This document shows positions 23,177 to 31,637 of a DNA stretch of 64,000 nt, in pieces. The position numbers were made by a program, and so were the translations under genes. Each line of letters opens with the position of its first letter. Within the stretch, counting starts at the first letter, position 1. The notes below the pieces were generated by a model, which was not told the origin of the DNA, ran no database searches, and saw only the letters and a program-made list of their open reading frames with translations. The DNA comes from Multivorans sp965232105 (GTDB lineage: Bacteria; Acidobacteriota; Thermoanaerobaculia; Multivoradales; Multivoraceae): NCBI GenBank assembly GCA_965232105.1, contig OZ246956.1, forward strand, positions 1,302,001 through 1,366,000, read 5' to 3'.

Positions 23177-25291
23177 TCAGCTTGCCATTTCTCGCAACAT
23201 CTTCACGATGTCCTTCTCCACGCGCTGAATATCGGCCTCGATCTCCTCCAAGGGGCGGGGCGGGCGATACACGTAGAAGTAGCGGTTGAAGTTGATCTCG
23301 TAGCCCACGAGCCCGACCTCGCCGTCGTGGGGGTCCGTGCGGTTCGTGTCGATCCAGGCGTCGGGAACGTGGGGCTTCACTTCGCGCTCGAAGAAGGACT
23401 CGATGCTTTCCGAGAGGGGCACGTTCTCAGTGTCACGGAGTTCCGGATCCGGCTCGGGACGGCCCTTCCGGTCGCGGCAGACCTCCGCCTCCTCGTTGCA
23501 CTCGGACAAAGCGGAGAGCACGGTCTTCTTGATGGGTGCAGTGAGCTTCAGGCCGGCTGCTTGGACCGCCTGGTCCAATTCGGCTTCGAAGGCCGCTCTG
23601 TCCAGGAACAGCCGGTCGGGCAGTGTCGGCAGCAGGCCGCGAATGGCTGCCTGCTTCTCTCTACCGGCTTGCTCGTCCTTTGCCCTGGCTTCGGGGTCCC
23701 TCTTGCGGGAAACGGCCAGGTTGGCGAAGGCACGCACATCGTCCAGCCGCGCGATGCGCTCGGGGCTGGCCTGGAAGTCGAGCCGGAGGGGCCGTTCCAC
23801 GGTGATCTTGCGGAAGCCGAAGTGCGTCGTCGGGTAGATGCGGCTGACGACGACCTCCCGCTCCTCGCCGTCCTCGACGACGATCCGGGTGGCGCCGTCC
23901 TCGTAGTCCCGGAGCAGCCGCAGGATGTCTTCCTTCCGGTCGAACGGGATCTCGCGGCGCTTGGCGCCTAGGCTCTTGTGCAGCAGAACCCAGAACGAGG
24001 TGGCGTCGATGAGCTGGACCTTGCCGCGGCGCTCGGGCCGCTTCCGGTTGGTGAGCACCCAGACGTAGGTGGCGATGCCGGTGTTGTAAAAGAGCTGCTC
24101 GGGGAGAGCGATGAGCGCCTCGAGCAGGTCGTTCTCGAGGATGTGGCGACGGATCTCGCTTTCGCCACTGCCGGCGTCACCGCTGAAGAGGGGCGAGCCG
24201 TTCATGATGATCGCGATCCGCGAGCCGCCTTCGGCCGGCTCCTTCGTGTGCGCGAGCATGTGGAGCAGGAACAGGAGTTGTCCGTCACTGATCCGCGGAA
24301 GACCCGGAGCGAAGCGGCCGGCGGCGCCCCGGTCGTGCTCGGTCCGCACCGCGGCCTGGTCGCGCTTCCAGTCCTTGCCGTAGGGCGGATTGGCGATCAT
24401 GTAGTCGAAGCCGGTTCCGGCGTGCCGGTCGTTCGAGAGGGTGCTTCCGAACAGGATGTTCTTCGCGTCGCCGCCATCCTCCGACTTCATGAAGAGGTCC
24501 GACTTGCAGAGGGCGAAGGTCTCGGGGTTCACCTCCTGGCCGAACAGGTGGGTGTGAGCGTCCGGGTTGACCGGGTCGCTCAGGCGGTTGCCGTCGCGGA
24601 TCTCACCGAGGGTCGTGTGCTCCTTGGCGATCGTGAGCATTCCGCCTGAGCCGCAGCAGGGGTCGTAGATGCTTCGCGCAGCGCCCTCCGTCCGCAGGTC
24701 CTCCTCGTCGCCGGCCAGCATCAGGTCGACCATGAGATGGACCACGTCGCGGGGCGTGAAGTGCTCGCCGGGGTTCTCGTTCAGCGCCTCGTTGAACTTC
24801 CGGATGAGCTCCTCGAAGATCGTGCCCATCGTGAAGTTGTCGATCTCGTCGGGGTGGAGGTTCACCTTCGGGTCGCCGAACCGCTGCAGGACTTGGAAGA
24901 GCAATCCCGATTCGTCGAGTTTCGAGATCGTGTTGTCGAAGTCGAACTTCTCCAGCACTTCGCGCATGTTGGGGCTGAAGCCGGCGATGTAGGCGCGCAG
25001 GTTCTTCGCGAGATCGGGCGCATCGGCGAGGAGCTTCCCGAAGTCGTACGGGGACGTGTTGTAGAACGCGAAGCCGGAGGCGCGAGTTAGGAGCCCGTCC
25101 AGATTCGCGAGTTCGTCCTTGTACCGGGCCTGGGTCGCCAGCACCTCCGCCTTCGTGGGCGCCAGCACATAGTCGAGCCGGCGCAAGACGGTCAGCGGCA
25201 GGATCACGTCCTGGTACTTGCCGCGCTTGAAGGTGTCGCGGATCAGGTCCGCGACGCCCCAGAGGAAGCTGACGATCTGGCTGTGGTTCAT
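23177..25291 (-). CDS. hsdM: Type I restriction-modification N6-adenine methyltransferase subunit M
   Basis: 704 residues from MNHSQIVSFLWGVAD. The HsdM N-terminal helical domain (FKRGKYQDVILPLTVLRRLDYVL) precedes the methylase: motif I YDPCCGSGGMLTIA and motif IV NPPYG. PFNEALNENPGEHFTPRDVVHLMV-like text (KFNEALNENPGEHFTPRDV) is typical. It is longer than the usual 500 residues; the C-terminal extension (ALSECNEEAEVCRD..., GYEINFNRYFYVYRPPRPL) is seen in a subclass of HsdM. It methylates the target adenines. First gene of the minus-strand defence operon. Confidence 0.93.
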   Translation of the reverse strand: MNHSQIVSFLWGVADLIRDTFKRGKYQDVILPLTVLRRLDYVLAPTKAEVLATQARYKDELANLDGLLTRASGFAFYNTSPYDFGKLLADAPDLAKNLRAYIAGFSPNMREVLEKFDFDNTISKLDESGLLFQVLQRFGDPKVNLHPDEIDNFTMGTIFEELIRKFNEALNENPGEHFTPRDVVHLMVDLMLAGDEEDLRTEGAARSIYDPCCGSGGMLTIAKEHTTLGEIRDGNRLSDPVNPDAHTHLFGQEVNPETFALCKSDLFMKSEDGGDAKNILFGSTLSNDRHAGTGFDYMIANPPYGKDWKRDQAAVRTEHDRGAAGRFAPGLPRISDGQLLFLLHMLAHTKEPAEGGSRIAIIMNGSPLFSGDAGSGESEIRRHILENDLLEALIALPEQLFYNTGIATYVWVLTNRKRPERRGKVQLIDATSFWVLLHKSLGAKRREIPFDRKEDILRLLRDYEDGATRIVVEDGEEREVVVSRIYPTTHFGFRKITVERPLRLDFQASPERIARLDDVRAFANLAVSRKRDPEARAKDEQAGREKQAAIRGLLPTLPDRLFLDRAAFEAELDQAVQAAGLKLTAPIKKTVLSALSECNEEAEVCRDRKGRPEPDPELRDTENVPLSESIESFFEREVKPHVPDAWIDTNRTDPHDGEVGLVGYEINFNRYFYVYRPPRPLEEIEADIQRVEKDIVKMLREMAS

Positions 25292-25415
25292 GGTGGGCCG
25301 GTCGGAATGTAGCGGATCGGTCTGGGGCGGTCTCGGCGCAAGGACAGTTGATCTTGACGATAGCCCTCCGAGCGGTCATTCTGGAACGCTAAACTCGATT
25401 CACACGGAGGGCTGA

Positions 25416-26567
25416 ATGCGCTCAACTTTTCTCGCTGCCCTGCTCGTGGTGCTCGCAGCTCCGGCCGGGCTCCAGGCCCAGGCCAACGAATCGGCCGAAC
25501 CCTTCAAAGTCGGCACCTTCCAGATCGACGGGGAGGCCGTCGTGGGGCTCGTGCTGCGGGATTCGCTGATCGTCGACATCGGCGCGGCGAACACCGAGCT
25601 GGAGCTCGATTCAAGCTACCCCCGCCTCGCCATGCCGGCCGACATGCTCGAGCTGATCGGCCGGTACGAGTACGGCCTCAAGTACCGGCTCTACGAGATC
25701 GTCAACGACCTCGTCGCCGGGAACCGGCTGTCGGAGGGCACGCGCGCCGCCTACGTCCACCACGTCGACGACGTCAGGATCCTTGCGCCGATCCTGTATC
25801 CGAGCAAGCTGATGAACGCGGCGGTCAACTTCTACACACACGCGTGCGAGGGCTGCACCGAGGAGGAGCTGAAGGCGCGGACCAGGGAGCGGCAGGAGAA
25901 CCGGGGCGTGCCCTATCTCTTCCTGAAGCCCACCCGCGGCGCGATCATCGGCAGCGGCGAGGACATCGTGATGCCCTACGGCCGTGACCGGATCGAATGG
26001 GAAGTCGAAATGGCCATCGTCTTCGGCCGTACGGGCAAGTACATCTCCGCGAGCCGTGCATACGACCACGTGTTCGGGTACATGGTCGCCGTGGACATAT
26101 CCGATCGTGGCGGGCGTCCGCCGGGTGGCTTCGGCGCCGTCCTGGACTGGTTCGTCGGCAAGGGCCATGACACGTTCGCGCCGCATGGGCCCTGGATCGT
26201 TCCGAAGGAGTTCTACGGCGACCCGATGGAGCGCCTGCACCAGACCCTGGTCATCGACGGCGTGACCGTCCAGGAGGCCAGGGCGGGAGACATGATCCAC
26301 AACATACCGGAGCTGATCGAGTATGCGTCGTCGCTCATTACGGTGTTCCCTGGTGACGTTCTGCAAAGCGGGACGTCCGGCGGAACCGGCGCCGGTCGCG
26401 TTCAGCGCGCGACAGGCTCCGGGTACCTGCAGGCGGGCGAGACGATCAGCGCCAGCATCGAGGGGATCGGCACGCTGACCCACACCGTCAGAGCCGAGGA
26501 GGGCGTTCCGGCCGACCTGTCCGGCTCGCAGCTCCCGCCGGTCGAGACCTATCGCCCGCCACGCTGA
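25416..26567 (+). CDS. Secreted fumarylacetoacetate hydrolase-family protein
   Basis: 383 residues with an N-terminal signal peptide (MRSTFLAALLVVLAAPAGLQAQA). GGAGGG lies just before the ATG. FAH-fold motifs: ILYPSKLMNAAVNFYTH, FLKPTRGAIIGSGEDIVMP, the metal-binding RIEWEVEMAIVFGRTG and GYMVAVDISDRG, and GDVLQSGTSGGTG. The family cleaves C-C bonds or decarboxylates beta-keto acids in catabolism of aromatic compounds. Members are normally cytoplasmic, so the signal peptide is unusual. Divergent from hsdM across a 124-bp gap. Confidence 0.87.
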   Translation: MRSTFLAALLVVLAAPAGLQAQANESAEPFKVGTFQIDGEAVVGLVLRDSLIVDIGAANTELELDSSYPRLAMPADMLELIGRYEYGLKYRLYEIVNDLVAGNRLSEGTRAAYVHHVDDVRILAPILYPSKLMNAAVNFYTHACEGCTEEELKARTRERQENRGVPYLFLKPTRGAIIGSGEDIVMPYGRDRIEWEVEMAIVFGRTGKYISASRAYDHVFGYMVAVDISDRGGRPPGGFGAVLDWFVGKGHDTFAPHGPWIVPKEFYGDPMERLHQTLVIDGVTVQEARAGDMIHNIPELIEYASSLITVFPGDVLQSGTSGGTGAGRVQRATGSGYLQAGETISASIEGIGTLTHTVRAEEGVPADLSGSQLPPVETYRPPR

Positions 26568-26595
26568 CGGGACGGACGTGCGTTCGCTGGTCTAG

Positions 26596-26922
26596 TTAGA
26601 TGCCCAACAGACGCTGCTCCAGAAGAGCACGCATATCGCGCCGCCCGTCGGCGATCACCGAGACGTAAACGTCTTCGTCCTTAACCCGGTAGATGATCCG
26701 GTACGGCTTGAAGAACACCTCCCGGTACTCTCGAATCCCGAACTCCAGCAGCTCTTCGGGATAGCTACCGCGTGCAGGGAGTTCGGACAACGCCTGGAAC
26801 GCCTGTTCGATCCGGCTAAGCACGTCCAGGGCCCTGCGTGGTCCATCGTGCCGGGCGATGTAGTCGCCGATCTTCTCCAGGTCGTGGGCGGCGGCGTCGG
26901 TCAAGTGGACCGCGAAGGGCAT
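26596..26922 (-). CDS. RelE/ParE-family toxin
   Basis: 108 residues from MPFAVHLTDAAAHDLEKIGDYIARHDGP. The pattern is that of ParE/RelE: a double N-terminal helix, then the strand block REVFFKPYRIIYRVKDEDVYVSVIADGRRDM. It lies directly after the antitoxin stop codon with no gap. It blocks growth by gyrase poisoning (ParE) or mRNA cleavage (RelE); the sequence alone does not tell which. Confidence 0.88.
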   Translation of the reverse strand: MPFAVHLTDAAAHDLEKIGDYIARHDGPRRALDVLSRIEQAFQALSELPARGSYPEELLEFGIREYREVFFKPYRIIYRVKDEDVYVSVIADGRRDMRALLEQRLLGI

Positions 26923-27198
26923 TCAGTCAGCCTTGTAGCGCTCCCGAAGCCGCGCAATCACATCCGCCGCCGGTTGCACTTGACCGGCTTCGATCTGACG
27001 GTCGCCCAGCGCAAGCATCTTCAGCAGGGCCAAGGTCTCCTGCATCCGCTCGTAGCTGTCGATGTCCTGAACGACAGCCTTGGCCTCGCCGTTCTGCGTG
27101 ATGATCAAGGGCTCCGGCCGGTCGCCGAGCGTACGGATGATCTCGGCCGCGTGGGCTTTCAGGTAGCTGATCGGCTTGATCTGTTCAGACAGTGACAT
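26923..27198 (-). CDS. Phd/YefM-family antitoxin
   Basis: 91 residues from MSLSEQIKPISYLKAHAAEIIRTLGDRPEPL, with an AGGGAGG Shine-Dalgarno. It has the Phd/YefM DNA-binding fold (ITQNGEAKAVVQDIDSYERMQETLALL) and a disordered, acid-rich C-terminus that wraps the toxin. The toxin gene follows at once. A likely operator/promoter lies upstream at 27215-27232. Confidence 0.9.
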   Translation of the reverse strand: MSLSEQIKPISYLKAHAAEIIRTLGDRPEPLIITQNGEAKAVVQDIDSYERMQETLALLKMLALGDRQIEAGQVQPAADVIARLRERYKAD

Positions 27199-27214
27199 GG
27201 GACCTCCCTTCTCT

Positions 27215-27232
27215 TGGACCGAATATAGTCCA
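27215..27232 (-). promoter_or_regulatory. Candidate promoter/operator of Phd-ParE operon
   Basis: TGGAC and GTCCA form an inverted repeat around an AT-rich centre. On the minus strand the centre reads TATATTC, a good -10 hexamer (TATATT) about 24 bases before the antitoxin ATG. Overlap of operator and promoter is usual for autoregulated TA operons. Confidence 0.5.
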
Positions 27233-27353
27233 CGAACAGGTCTGATGCGAACCACCCAGCTCCGGCTCGGCCGGCGGCAGAGACACCAAGCGCCGTCAGC
27301 TAGGCTCGCCGACTCGCGGGCCTGACAGACGACGAGCCACCATCGACCACACC

Positions 27354-28547
27354 ATGAACGACGTCACTCCATCCCGGACCGTCGGCTACATGACGCCGGA
27401 GCGCGAGATGCTCCGTCGGATCGCGCGGGACTTCACGGACAAGGAAGTCTTACCCGTAGCCAACGAGCTGGACCCGAAGAAGGGGGCGATCCCGCAGTCG
27501 TTGATCGACCAGATGGGCGAGCTTGGCTTCTTCGGCATCGTGATCCCGGAGGAGTACGGCGGCGCCGGGCTGGGGGCGTTCGAGTACTGCCTGGTGGCCG
27601 AGGAGCTGGCGCGGGGCTGGATGAGCGTGGCGAGCATCATCGCCCGCGGCAACGGCTTCTACCGGTCGATCCCGTTCGAGGGCGAGGAGCGCGTCAAGCG
27701 GATCAGGCTGATGGCGCAGGGGAAGTACCTTGGCGCGCTCGCGATGTCGGAGCCGGAGGTCGGGTCGGACATCTCGTCGATCACCTGCCGGGCGCGGATG
27801 GAGGACGACCACTGGGTGATCACCGGCAACAAGTACTGGTGCACTTTCGCCGACGGCGCGAACTTTATCCAGGTCATCGCGCGGACTGAGGGCGATCCGA
27901 GGAAGCGCCACGCCGCGCTGACCGGAATCGGGATCGAGAAGCCGCCCGGCGAGCTGCCGAAGGGCGTCACCGGCTCGCCGATCCCGAAGATCGGCTACCA
28001 CGGCTGGAAGACCTGGGAACTCCACTTCGAGAACGTGCGGGTGCCGATCACGAAGCGCCAGAAAGAGGCCAAGGGCCAGGCGTTCTACGGCATGGCGCGC
28101 GGGCTGGAGAGCGCCCGGGCCCACACCGCGGCACGGTCGATCGGCCTTGCCCAGGGCGCGCTGGAGCAGGCGATCGCGTACTCGAAGGAACGCATCCAGT
28201 TCCGGCGCCCGATCGCCGACTTCCAGGCGATCCGCTTCAAGATCGCGAACATGGCGGCCGAGGTCGAGGCGGCGCGCCAGTTGAACTACTCCGTCTGCGC
28301 CAAGATCGACAGTGGCGTTTCGGCCGCCAAGGAGGCGGCGATGGTGAAGTACTACGCCGCCGAGATGTCGGAGCGGGTGTGCTCCGACGCGCTGCAGGTC
28401 CTGGCCGGCGCCGGCTACACGACGGACTACCCGGTGGAGCGCTACTGGCGCGACGCGCGGCTGACGAAGATCTTCGAGGGGACGTCGGAGATCATGCTGA
28501 AGATCGTGTCCGACGCGCTGCTGGGGAAGCCGTCGAGGAGGAGCTAG
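27354..28547 (+). CDS. Acyl-CoA dehydrogenase
   Basis: 397 residues from MNDVTPSRTVGYM. ACAD-family domains in order: N-terminal helical (FTDKEVLPVANELD, GIVIPEEYGGAGLG), middle beta (LAMSEPEVGSDIS, GNKYWCTFADGANFI) and C-terminal FAD/catalytic (SKERIQFRRPIADFQAI, LAGAGYTTDYPVERYWRDARLTKIFEGTSEI with the catalytic Glu in FEGT). It oxidises an acyl-CoA to the enoyl-CoA; the chain length is not predictable. An MmgE/PrpD gene follows on the same strand. Confidence 0.92.
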   Translation: MNDVTPSRTVGYMTPEREMLRRIARDFTDKEVLPVANELDPKKGAIPQSLIDQMGELGFFGIVIPEEYGGAGLGAFEYCLVAEELARGWMSVASIIARGNGFYRSIPFEGEERVKRIRLMAQGKYLGALAMSEPEVGSDISSITCRARMEDDHWVITGNKYWCTFADGANFIQVIARTEGDPRKRHAALTGIGIEKPPGELPKGVTGSPIPKIGYHGWKTWELHFENVRVPITKRQKEAKGQAFYGMARGLESARAHTAARSIGLAQGALEQAIAYSKERIQFRRPIADFQAIRFKIANMAAEVEAARQLNYSVCAKIDSGVSAAKEAAMVKYYAAEMSERVCSDALQVLAGAGYTTDYPVERYWRDARLTKIFEGTSEIMLKIVSDALLGKPSRRS

Positions 28548-28567
28548 GCATGCCCGGGCCGCGCCAC

Positions 28568-28600
28568 ACTGGGTGCGCCGGCGTCCTCGCCGGCATCTGA
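28568..28600 (-). repeat. REP-like palindromic repeat (inverted copy)
   Basis: CACTGGGTGCGCCGGCG, TCCT, CGCCGGCATC: the reverse-oriented form of the element at 8169. It lies between the acyl-CoA dehydrogenase and MmgE/PrpD genes. Confidence 0.6.
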
Positions 28601-28636
28601 GGGCTGCCGGGAGTCGCAAGAGCGGAGGAGACAACG

Positions 28637-29995
28637 ATGAAACTTGCCAACCACCTTTGGGACCGCTACGGCCGTTTGCGTCTCGACGACATTCCCGAGT
28701 CGGCCCGCACCGTGGCCGGCCAGTGCGTGCTCGACTGGTTCGGCTGTGCGCTGGCCGGCAGCCGTGAGCCGCTGTCCGGGATCCTGCGCGATGAGCTGGG
28801 TGGTCAGGCAGGCCCGTGTTCCATCGTGGGCACGGACCTCCACTGCGCGCCGGGCGTCGCCGCGCTGGTCAACGGCGCGGCCGGCCACGCGCTCGACTTC
28901 GACGACACGCACAGCATGATGGGCGGTCATCCCACGGTGCCGGTCTTCCCGGCCGCCCTGGCGCAGGCCCAGGAGATGGGCGCGAGCGGCGAGCGGCTGC
29001 TCGTCGCGTTCGTTGTCGGCGTGGAGGTGGAATCGCGCGTCGGCGCGTTGATCGGAGGCGCCGCCTACGCCAAGGGCTGGCACTCGACGTCGACGATCGG
29101 CGTCCACGGTGCGGCGGCCGCAGCGTGCCATCTACTCGGTGCGAGCAACGAGCAGTTCGCGCACGCCCTGGGCCTCGCGGCCTCGCAGGCCAGCGGCCTC
29201 AAGGCGAACTTCGGCACGATGACCAAGCCGTTCCACGCCGGCCACGCCGCCGAACGCGGCCTGCTGTCGGCGCGGCTGGCGATGCGGGGCTTCACCTCGA
29301 ACCCCGAGGCCGTCGACGGCCGCCAGGGTTACGCGGATGCCGCAGGCAAGGGGTGCGACGAGGTCAACTGGCAGCGACTGGAGGAGCAGGAAGGCCGCTT
29401 CCTGATCGAGGACACGCTGTTCAAGTACCACGCCGCCTGCTACCTGACGCACGCGGCGATCGAGTCGGTGGGGCGGTTGAGGCCGCAGTTGGCGGCCGAG
29501 GGGATCTCGCCGGTCGAGGTCGAGAAGGCGGTTGTCACGGTGCATCCGGGGCTACTTGACGTATGCGGCATCCCGGAGCCGACCACCGGCCTCGAAGCGA
29601 AGTTCAGCCTGGTCGCGACAACTTCGCTGGCGATGCTGGGGATCGACACGACGGATACCGGCACGTTCGTCGACGAGACGCTGGACAATCCGGAGGTCGC
29701 GCGGATGATCGACAAGGTCGAGGTCCGGACGGATCGCGGGCTTGGTCACACGCAGGCCCGTGTTGAGCTGCGGGCGAACGGGCACAGCCTGGAGGAATTT
29801 CACGACACGGGGATTCCGGCCACCGACCTGGAGGCCCAGGGAGCGAAGCTGGCGGCGAAGATGACCGGGCTGACGGCGCCGTTACTGGGGACGGAGGCGA
29901 GTGATCGGTTGCGGGAGTTGTCGTTGCGGTTGGAGACGGTGGGGGACGTGCGTGACTTGGCGGGGCTCGTAGCGGGTTCTCGGGAAGCGGCTTGA
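28637..29995 (+). CDS. MmgE/PrpD family protein
   Basis: 452 residues from MKLANHLWDRYGRL, with a GGAGGAGACA ribosome site. MmgE/PrpD marks: ARTVAGQCVLDWFGCALAGS, LVNGAAGHALDFDDTHSMMGGHPTVPVFPAALA, GVHGAAAAACHLLGAS, LGLAASQASGLKANFGTMTKPFHAGHAA. Members include 2-methylcitrate dehydratase and cis-aconitate decarboxylase. The substrate is unknown. It follows an acyl-CoA dehydrogenase, so a role in short-chain organic acid catabolism is likely. Confidence 0.9.
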   Translation: MKLANHLWDRYGRLRLDDIPESARTVAGQCVLDWFGCALAGSREPLSGILRDELGGQAGPCSIVGTDLHCAPGVAALVNGAAGHALDFDDTHSMMGGHPTVPVFPAALAQAQEMGASGERLLVAFVVGVEVESRVGALIGGAAYAKGWHSTSTIGVHGAAAAACHLLGASNEQFAHALGLAASQASGLKANFGTMTKPFHAGHAAERGLLSARLAMRGFTSNPEAVDGRQGYADAAGKGCDEVNWQRLEEQEGRFLIEDTLFKYHAACYLTHAAIESVGRLRPQLAAEGISPVEVEKAVVTVHPGLLDVCGIPEPTTGLEAKFSLVATTSLAMLGIDTTDTGTFVDETLDNPEVARMIDKVEVRTDRGLGHTQARVELRANGHSLEEFHDTGIPATDLEAQGAKLAAKMTGLTAPLLGTEASDRLRELSLRLETVGDVRDLAGLVAGSREAA

Positions 29996-30011
29996 GGGTC
30001 GGCGGTTGAGC

Positions 30012-30036
30012 GGAGCCGGCCTTGCGGCCGGCGACC
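30012..30036 (+). repeat. REP-like palindrome, type B
   Basis: GGAGCCGGCC, TTGC, GGCCGGCG. Matches the arm sequence at 32759 (inverted) and resembles the one at 57476. It lies between convergent mmgE and aldehyde dehydrogenase genes. No T-tract follows. Confidence 0.5.
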
Positions 30037-30048
30037 TCGACCTTCCTC

Positions 30049-31551
30049 CTACCCCTCAATCCCCCCGATGCACATGTACTTGATCTCCAGGTAGTCGTCG
30101 AGCCCGTACTTCGACCCCTCGCGGCCCTGGCCGGATTCCTTGACGCCGCCGAAGGGGGCCATCTCGTTGGAGATGATGCCTTCGTTGATGCCGACGATCC
30201 CGTACTCCAGCGCCTCGCTGACGCGCCAGATGCGGCCGACGTCGCGAGCGTAGAAGTAGCTGGCCAGGCCGAACTCGGTGTCGTTGGCCATGGCGATCGC
30301 TTCCTCTTCGGTGCTGAACTTCATCAGCGGCGCGATGGGTCCGAAGATCTCTTCGCGGAAGACCCGCATGTCGTCGGTCACGTTGGTGAGGATGGTGGGC
30401 TGGACGAAGCACTCGCCCAGATCCGACGGACCGCCGCCGATCTCGACCGTGGCGCCCCGGTCCACCGCGTCGGTGACGCGACTGGTCACGTTGGCCACGG
30501 CCTCGGTGCTGATCAGCGGACCCACGGTGACGCCTTCCTCGGTGCCGTAGCCCATCTTGATCCCGGCCACGGCCGCGGCGAGTTTCTCCGCGAACTCGTC
30601 GTAGACGCCTTCCTGGACCAGGATGCGGTTGGCGCAGACGCAGGTCTGGCCCGCGTTGCGGAACTTGCAGATCATGGCGCCGGCCACCGCCGCATCCAGG
30701 TCGGCGTCGTCGAACACGATGAAGGGAGCGTTGCCGCCCAGTTCCATGGACATCCGCTTCATCGTGCCCGCGCATTGAGCCATGAGCAGCTTGCCCACCG
30801 CGGTGGAGCCCGTGAAGGTGAGCTTGCGGACCGTGGGGTTGGACGTCAGTTCCTCGCCGATCTCCTCGGTCTTGCCGCAGAGGATGTTGATCACTCCGGC
30901 CGGGATGCCCGCTCGCGTCGCCAGTTCGGCCAGAGCATTGGCAGACAGGGGCGTCTCGTTGGCTGGCTTGCAGACCACCGTGCAGCCGGCCGCGAGGGCC
31001 GGTGCGATCTTGCGCGCGAGCATCGCGTTGGGGAAGTTCCAGGGGGTGATGCAGGCCACCACTCCGACCGGCTGCTTGATGCAGACGATGCGCTTGTCGT
31101 TGGAAGGCTGGGGAATCGTGTCGCCGTACACCCGCTTGGCCTCTTCGGCGAACCACTCGACGTAGCTGGCGCCGTAGGCGATCTCCGCGCGGGCTTCAAA
31201 GAGGGGCTTGCCCTGCTCCGCCGTCATCATCTGAGCCAGGTCTTCCTGGCTCTCCATCATCAGGTCGAACCAACGCCGTAGCAGCGCGGCGCGCTCCTTG
31301 GCCGTGGTGTGCCGCCACTGCTCGAAGGCCTTTCCGGCCGCCTCGATGGCGCGCCTCGTTTCGTCGGTGCCGCAGCAGGCGACCTGGGTCAGGACCTCGC
31401 CCGTGGCCGGGTTCTCGACGGCGAAGGTCTCGCCGGAGTCGGCGTCGACCCACTGGCTGTCGATGTAGGCCTGATCGCGGAGCAGCTTGGGGTCGGCCAG
31501 GTCCAGGGCGGCCGGCGGGACGCTCGTGTCTACGGAGGCGGCAATGCTCAT
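30049..31551 (-). CDS. NAD(P)-dependent aldehyde dehydrogenase, succinate-semialdehyde type
   Basis: About 500 residues from MSIAASVDTSVPP (GGGAG lies 7 bases upstream). ALDH motifs: VACITPWNFPNAM, VVCKPANETP, FTGSTAVGKLL, the catalytic Glu in MELGGNAPFIVF and Cys in NAGQTCVCANR, and FREEIFGPIAPL. The FNPATGEVL/SNDKRI/TCVC pattern fits the GabD subfamily (succinate-semialdehyde dehydrogenase), which converts succinate semialdehyde to succinate. Substrate assignment is by pattern only. Confidence 0.9.
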   Translation of the reverse strand: MSIAASVDTSVPPAALDLADPKLLRDQAYIDSQWVDADSGETFAVENPATGEVLTQVACCGTDETRRAIEAAGKAFEQWRHTTAKERAALLRRWFDLMMESQEDLAQMMTAEQGKPLFEARAEIAYGASYVEWFAEEAKRVYGDTIPQPSNDKRIVCIKQPVGVVACITPWNFPNAMLARKIAPALAAGCTVVCKPANETPLSANALAELATRAGIPAGVINILCGKTEEIGEELTSNPTVRKLTFTGSTAVGKLLMAQCAGTMKRMSMELGGNAPFIVFDDADLDAAVAGAMICKFRNAGQTCVCANRILVQEGVYDEFAEKLAAAVAGIKMGYGTEEGVTVGPLISTEAVANVTSRVTDAVDRGATVEIGGGPSDLGECFVQPTILTNVTDDMRVFREEIFGPIAPLMKFSTEEEAIAMANDTEFGLASYFYARDVGRIWRVSEALEYGIVGINEGIISNEMAPFGGVKESGQGREGSKYGLDDYLEIKYMCIGGIEG

Positions 31552-31637
31552 GGGCGTCACTCCCTGCGTGTCATTGGATCGAACCTAAGATTGTGTCAGC
31601 CCCGGAGATGGTCCCGGGCCGCTTACAGGGAAACCCG

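Noticed and set aside
25292..25415. TTGACG / TAAACT as a promoter for the FAH-like gene
   Set aside because: The spacing between the two boxes is about 30 bp, far from the usual 16-18.
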